Positions 13,970 through 15,956 of a DNA stretch of 15,956 nucleotides are shown here, one piece after another (the first letter of the stretch is position 1; every line of letters begins with the position of its first letter). Location: the NCBI GenBank assembly GCA_033837965.1, contig JAJLLM010000133.1, positions 1 through 15,956 on the forward strand, written 5' to 3'. Below the pieces are notes generated by a model. It saw only the letters and a program-made list of their open reading frames with translations. It searched no databases and was not told where the DNA came from. A program made the translations under genes and the position numbers. The DNA is from Pseudazoarcus pumilus_A. GTDB lineage: Bacteria > Pseudomonadota > Gammaproteobacteria > Burkholderiales > Rhodocyclaceae.

Positions 13970-15055
13970 ATGCCCACGCGCCGCGCCCTGCTCCGACACG
14001 CCGGTCTGGCCGGCATTCTGGCTGCCGGTTCGTCTCCCGCCATGGCCGTGGCGGGGCGCAACATCCGCTGGCGGCTCGCATCGAGCTTTCCGCGTTCGAT
14101 GGACGCGCTGTTCGGCGCCGCCGACCGCCTCTCCCGCAATCTCGCGGACGCCACCGGCGGCCGCTTCAGCGTCAGCACCTACGCCGCCGGCGAAGTCGTG
14201 CCGGCCTTCAGCGTGGTCGACGCCGTACAGAACCGCACGGTCGACTGCGCCCACACCGCGCCCTACTACTTCACCGGCAAGGACGAGGCCTTCGCGTTCG
14301 ACTGCGCCATCCCCTTCGGCATGAATTCCCGCCAGCTCACGGCGTGGATGTTCGAGGGCAACGGCCTCAAGCTGATGCGCGAGTTCTACGCCCGCTACGA
14401 CATCGTGAACTTCGTGATGGGCAACTCGGGTACGCAGATGGGCGGCTGGTTCCGCAAGGAAATCCGCACGGTGGCGGACCTGCAGGGCATGCGTTTCCGC
14501 ATCGGCGGCTTCGGTAGCCAGATCTTCGAGCGCCTTGGCGCAGTACCGCAGACCATTCCGCTGGCCGAGGTGTATTCGGCGATGGAGCGCGGCGCGCTCG
14601 ACGCGGTGGAATTCGTTGCGCCCTACGACGACCTGCGCCTCGGCCTGCACAAGGCCGCGCCCTACTACTACGCGCCCGCCTGGTGGGAAGGCAGCGGCCA
14701 GCTCGCGCTGTACGTCAATGCCCGCGCCTGGGCCGAATTGCCGGACGACTACAAACGGCTGGTGCAACTGGCCGCGTCCGACGCCCACATCTGGGTGCAG
14801 GCGGCCTACGACGCGCGCAACCCGCCTGCGCTCAAGCAACTCATCGCCGAAGGCGCAAAGCTGATGCACATGCCGCGCGAACTCATGGACGCCGCCTGGC
14901 GCGAGACGGAAGCGCTGTACGCCGAGCTGGATGGACGCAACCCCCAGTGGCGACGCATCTTTGCCGACTACCGCCGCTTCCAGCGGGACCAGGTGCAGTG
15001 GCACGCCGTGGCTGAAGACAGCTACAACCAGTATCTCGCCAACACACGCCTGTAA
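13970..15055 (+). CDS. TRAP transporter solute-binding protein, DctP family, TakP-like (copy 3)
   Basis: This is the third and most divergent paralogue, also 361 residues. It keeps WRLASSFPRSMDALFGAADR, AAGEVVPAFSVVDAVQN, CAHTAPYYF, IPFGMNSRQ, GTQMGGWFRKE, FRIGGFG and YDDLRLGLHKAAPYYYAPAW. Differences near the likely pocket include YYFTGKDEAF for YYFFGKDETF, V-E-F-V-A-PYDD for E-W/F-x-G-PYDD, and FGSQIFERLG for FGGRVLxKLG. I start at ATG 13970, where a Tat signal begins (TRRALLRHAGLAGILAAG). The reading back to 13904 overlaps copy 2 and lacks similarity. There is no ribosome-binding site in the 8-base gap, so translation probably depends on coupling to copy 2. No clear terminator follows before glyA. 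Confidence 0.92.
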   Translation: MPTRRALLRHAGLAGILAAGSSPAMAVAGRNIRWRLASSFPRSMDALFGAADRLSRNLADATGGRFSVSTYAAGEVVPAFSVVDAVQNRTVDCAHTAPYYFTGKDEAFAFDCAIPFGMNSRQLTAWMFEGNGLKLMREFYARYDIVNFVMGNSGTQMGGWFRKEIRTVADLQGMRFRIGGFGSQIFERLGAVPQTIPLAEVYSAMERGALDAVEFVAPYDDLRLGLHKAAPYYYAPAWWEGSGQLALYVNARAWAELPDDYKRLVQLAASDAHIWVQAAYDARNPPALKQLIAEGAKLMHMPRELMDAAWRETEALYAELDGRNPQWRRIFADYRRFQRDQVQWHAVAEDSYNQYLANTRL

Positions 15056-15089
15056 CACCCGCTGCGTAAGGGGCCGTACAGGGTGCGCG

Positions 15090-15098
15090 TGCTAAACT
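15090..15098 (+). promoter_or_regulatory. Candidate extended -10 promoter for glyA
   Basis: TGCTAAACT fits the extended -10 pattern TGnTAnnnT. It lies 37 bases before the glyA ATG. No -35 is evident, which extended -10 promoters tolerate. The 80-bp gap (15056-15135) shows no glycine riboswitch; it is too short for one. Confidence 0.4.
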
Positions 15099-15135
15099 TG
15101 CGGCCTGTTTTCATCACGCAAGCGAGCGCTACCGA

Positions 15136-15956
15136 ATGTTCTCTGCGAAAGACACCCTGGCCCTGACCGACCCCGAACTGTGGAAGGCCGTTGCGGCCGA
15201 AAACCACCGTCAGGAAGAACACATCGAACTCATCGCGTCGGAGAACTACGTCTCCCACGCCGTGATGGAAGCGCAGGGTTCGCAGCTCACGAACAAGTAC
15301 GCCGAAGGCTACCCCGGCAAACGCTATTACGGCGGTTGCGAGTTCGTAGACGTAGCCGAGCAGTTGGCCATCGAGCGTATCAAGAAACTCTTTGGCGCAG
15401 AGGCCGCCAACGTCCAGCCCAACTCGGGCTCGCAGGCCAACCAGGCCGTGCTGATGGCGTTTGCCAAGCCGGGCGACACCGTGCTTGGCATGAGCCTCGC
15501 CGAGGGCGGCCACCTCACCCATGGCATGGCCCTGAACATGTCGGGCAAGTGGTTCAACGCCGTCTCCTACGGCCTGAACGACAAGGAAGAGATCGATTAC
15601 GACGCCATGGAGCGTCTGGCCCACGAGCACAAGCCGCGCATCATCATTGCCGGCGCCTCGGCTTATTCGCTGCGCATCGATTTCGAGCGCTTCGCCAAGG
15701 TGGCGAAGGACGTCGGCGCGATCTTCTGGGTCGACATAGCCCACTACGCCGGCCTGATCGCCGCCGGGCTGTATCCCAACCCGGTGCCGCACGCGGATGT
15801 CGTCACGTCCACCACCCACAAGACGCTGCGCGGACCGCGCGGCGGCATCATCCTGATGAAGGCCGAACACGAGAAGGCGCTCAACTCCGCGATCTTCCCC
15901 GGTCTGCAAGGTGGCCCGCTGATGCACGTCATCGCCGCCAAGGCCGTGGCCTTCAA
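15136..15956 (+). CDS. glyA: Serine hydroxymethyltransferase, 3' end outside window
   Basis: GlyA is a PLP enzyme converting serine and tetrahydrofolate to glycine and 5,10-methylene-tetrahydrofolate, the main source of one-carbon units. The first 273 codons are present of an expected 415 or so. Motifs are IELIASENYVS, NKYAEGYPGKRYYGGCEFVD, the NVQPNSGSQANQA cofactor loop, VDIAH (Asp200 and His203) and STTHKTLRGPRGG with the PLP lysine at residue 229. This is the same number as in E. coli GlyA, which supports the chosen start. The frame is open to the edge of the window. There is only a weak ribosome-binding site (GCGAGCG). In betaproteobacteria glyA is often followed by nrdR, which cannot be checked here. 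Confidence 0.96.
   Translation, partial: MFSAKDTLALTDPELWKAVAAENHRQEEHIELIASENYVSHAVMEAQGSQLTNKYAEGYPGKRYYGGCEFVDVAEQLAIERIKKLFGAEAANVQPNSGSQANQAVLMAFAKPGDTVLGMSLAEGGHLTHGMALNMSGKWFNAVSYGLNDKEEIDYDAMERLAHEHKPRIIIAGASAYSLRIDFERFAKVAKDVGAIFWVDIAHYAGLIAAGLYPNPVPHADVVTSTTHKTLRGPRGGIILMKAEHEKALNSAIFPGLQGGPLMHVIAAKAVAF

Noticed and set aside
8567..15055. The three long similar DNA stretches as a mobile element or IS copies
   Set aside because: The similarity is confined to coding sequence of a transport receptor, with no transposase, terminal repeats or target duplications. It is gene paralogy.
13928..15058. Minus-strand open frame opposite the third binding protein (similar frames lie opposite copies 1 and 2)
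   Set aside because: The three antisense frames resemble one another only because the sense genes are paralogues. This is not evidence of coding.
15056..15135. Glycine riboswitch or terminator before glyA
   Set aside because: The gap is too short for a glycine riboswitch. The only pairing is CACCC/GGGTG with a 20-base loop and no T-run.

Overview
The window looks like chromosomal DNA of a GC-rich betaproteobacterium, most probably Rhodocyclales (the Thauera/Azoarcus/Zoogloea neighbourhood). This rests on high GC by eye, the divergent darP-mog / pmbA arrangement, and proteins close to E. coli Mog, AroG and GlyA but in a different gene order. No database search was possible, so the taxonomy is inference. 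I see no mobile element, CRISPR array, tRNA or rRNA.

Layout, left to right. (1) 2-673: the C-terminal end of a sensor histidine kinase. (2) 702-1259: a PduO-type cobalamin adenosyltransferase, with a TATAAT box overlapping the kinase stop codon. (3) 1375-4619: a TRAP-TAXI importer, made of a fused 4TM/12TM permease and its TAXI binding protein, closed by a strong bidirectional terminator. (4) 4707-7028, minus strand: darP, mog and aroG, with darP and mog overlapping by 4 bases and aroG having its own candidate promoter. (5) 7089-8429: pmbA (tldE), divergent from darP. (6) 8567-15055: a second TRAP importer, of the TakP (2-oxoacid) type. It has a Tat-exported binding protein followed by a strong terminator, then dctQ and dctM overlapping by one base, a histidine phosphatase, and two more paralogous binding proteins in tandem. 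(7) 15136 to the end: glyA, cut by the window edge.

The most distinctive part is region 6, where three full-length TakP-like binding proteins accompany only one QM permease pair. All three keep the family core and the twin-arginine signal but differ at residues likely to line the ligand pocket, so one permease may be fed by receptors of different specificity. The DctM subunit carries an unusual C-terminal tail with Gly-Gly-Trp-Gly repeats. The phosphatase start codon lies in one arm of a perfect 13-bp inverted repeat.

The rest is ordinary housekeeping: aromatic amino-acid entry (aroG), molybdenum cofactor (mog), 50S ribosome assembly (darP), TldD/E protease (pmbA), one-carbon metabolism (glyA) and B12 activation. 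I found no clearly new defence or mobile system. The candidates for novelty are the multi-receptor TRAP locus, the DctM tail and the hairpin over the phosphatase start.
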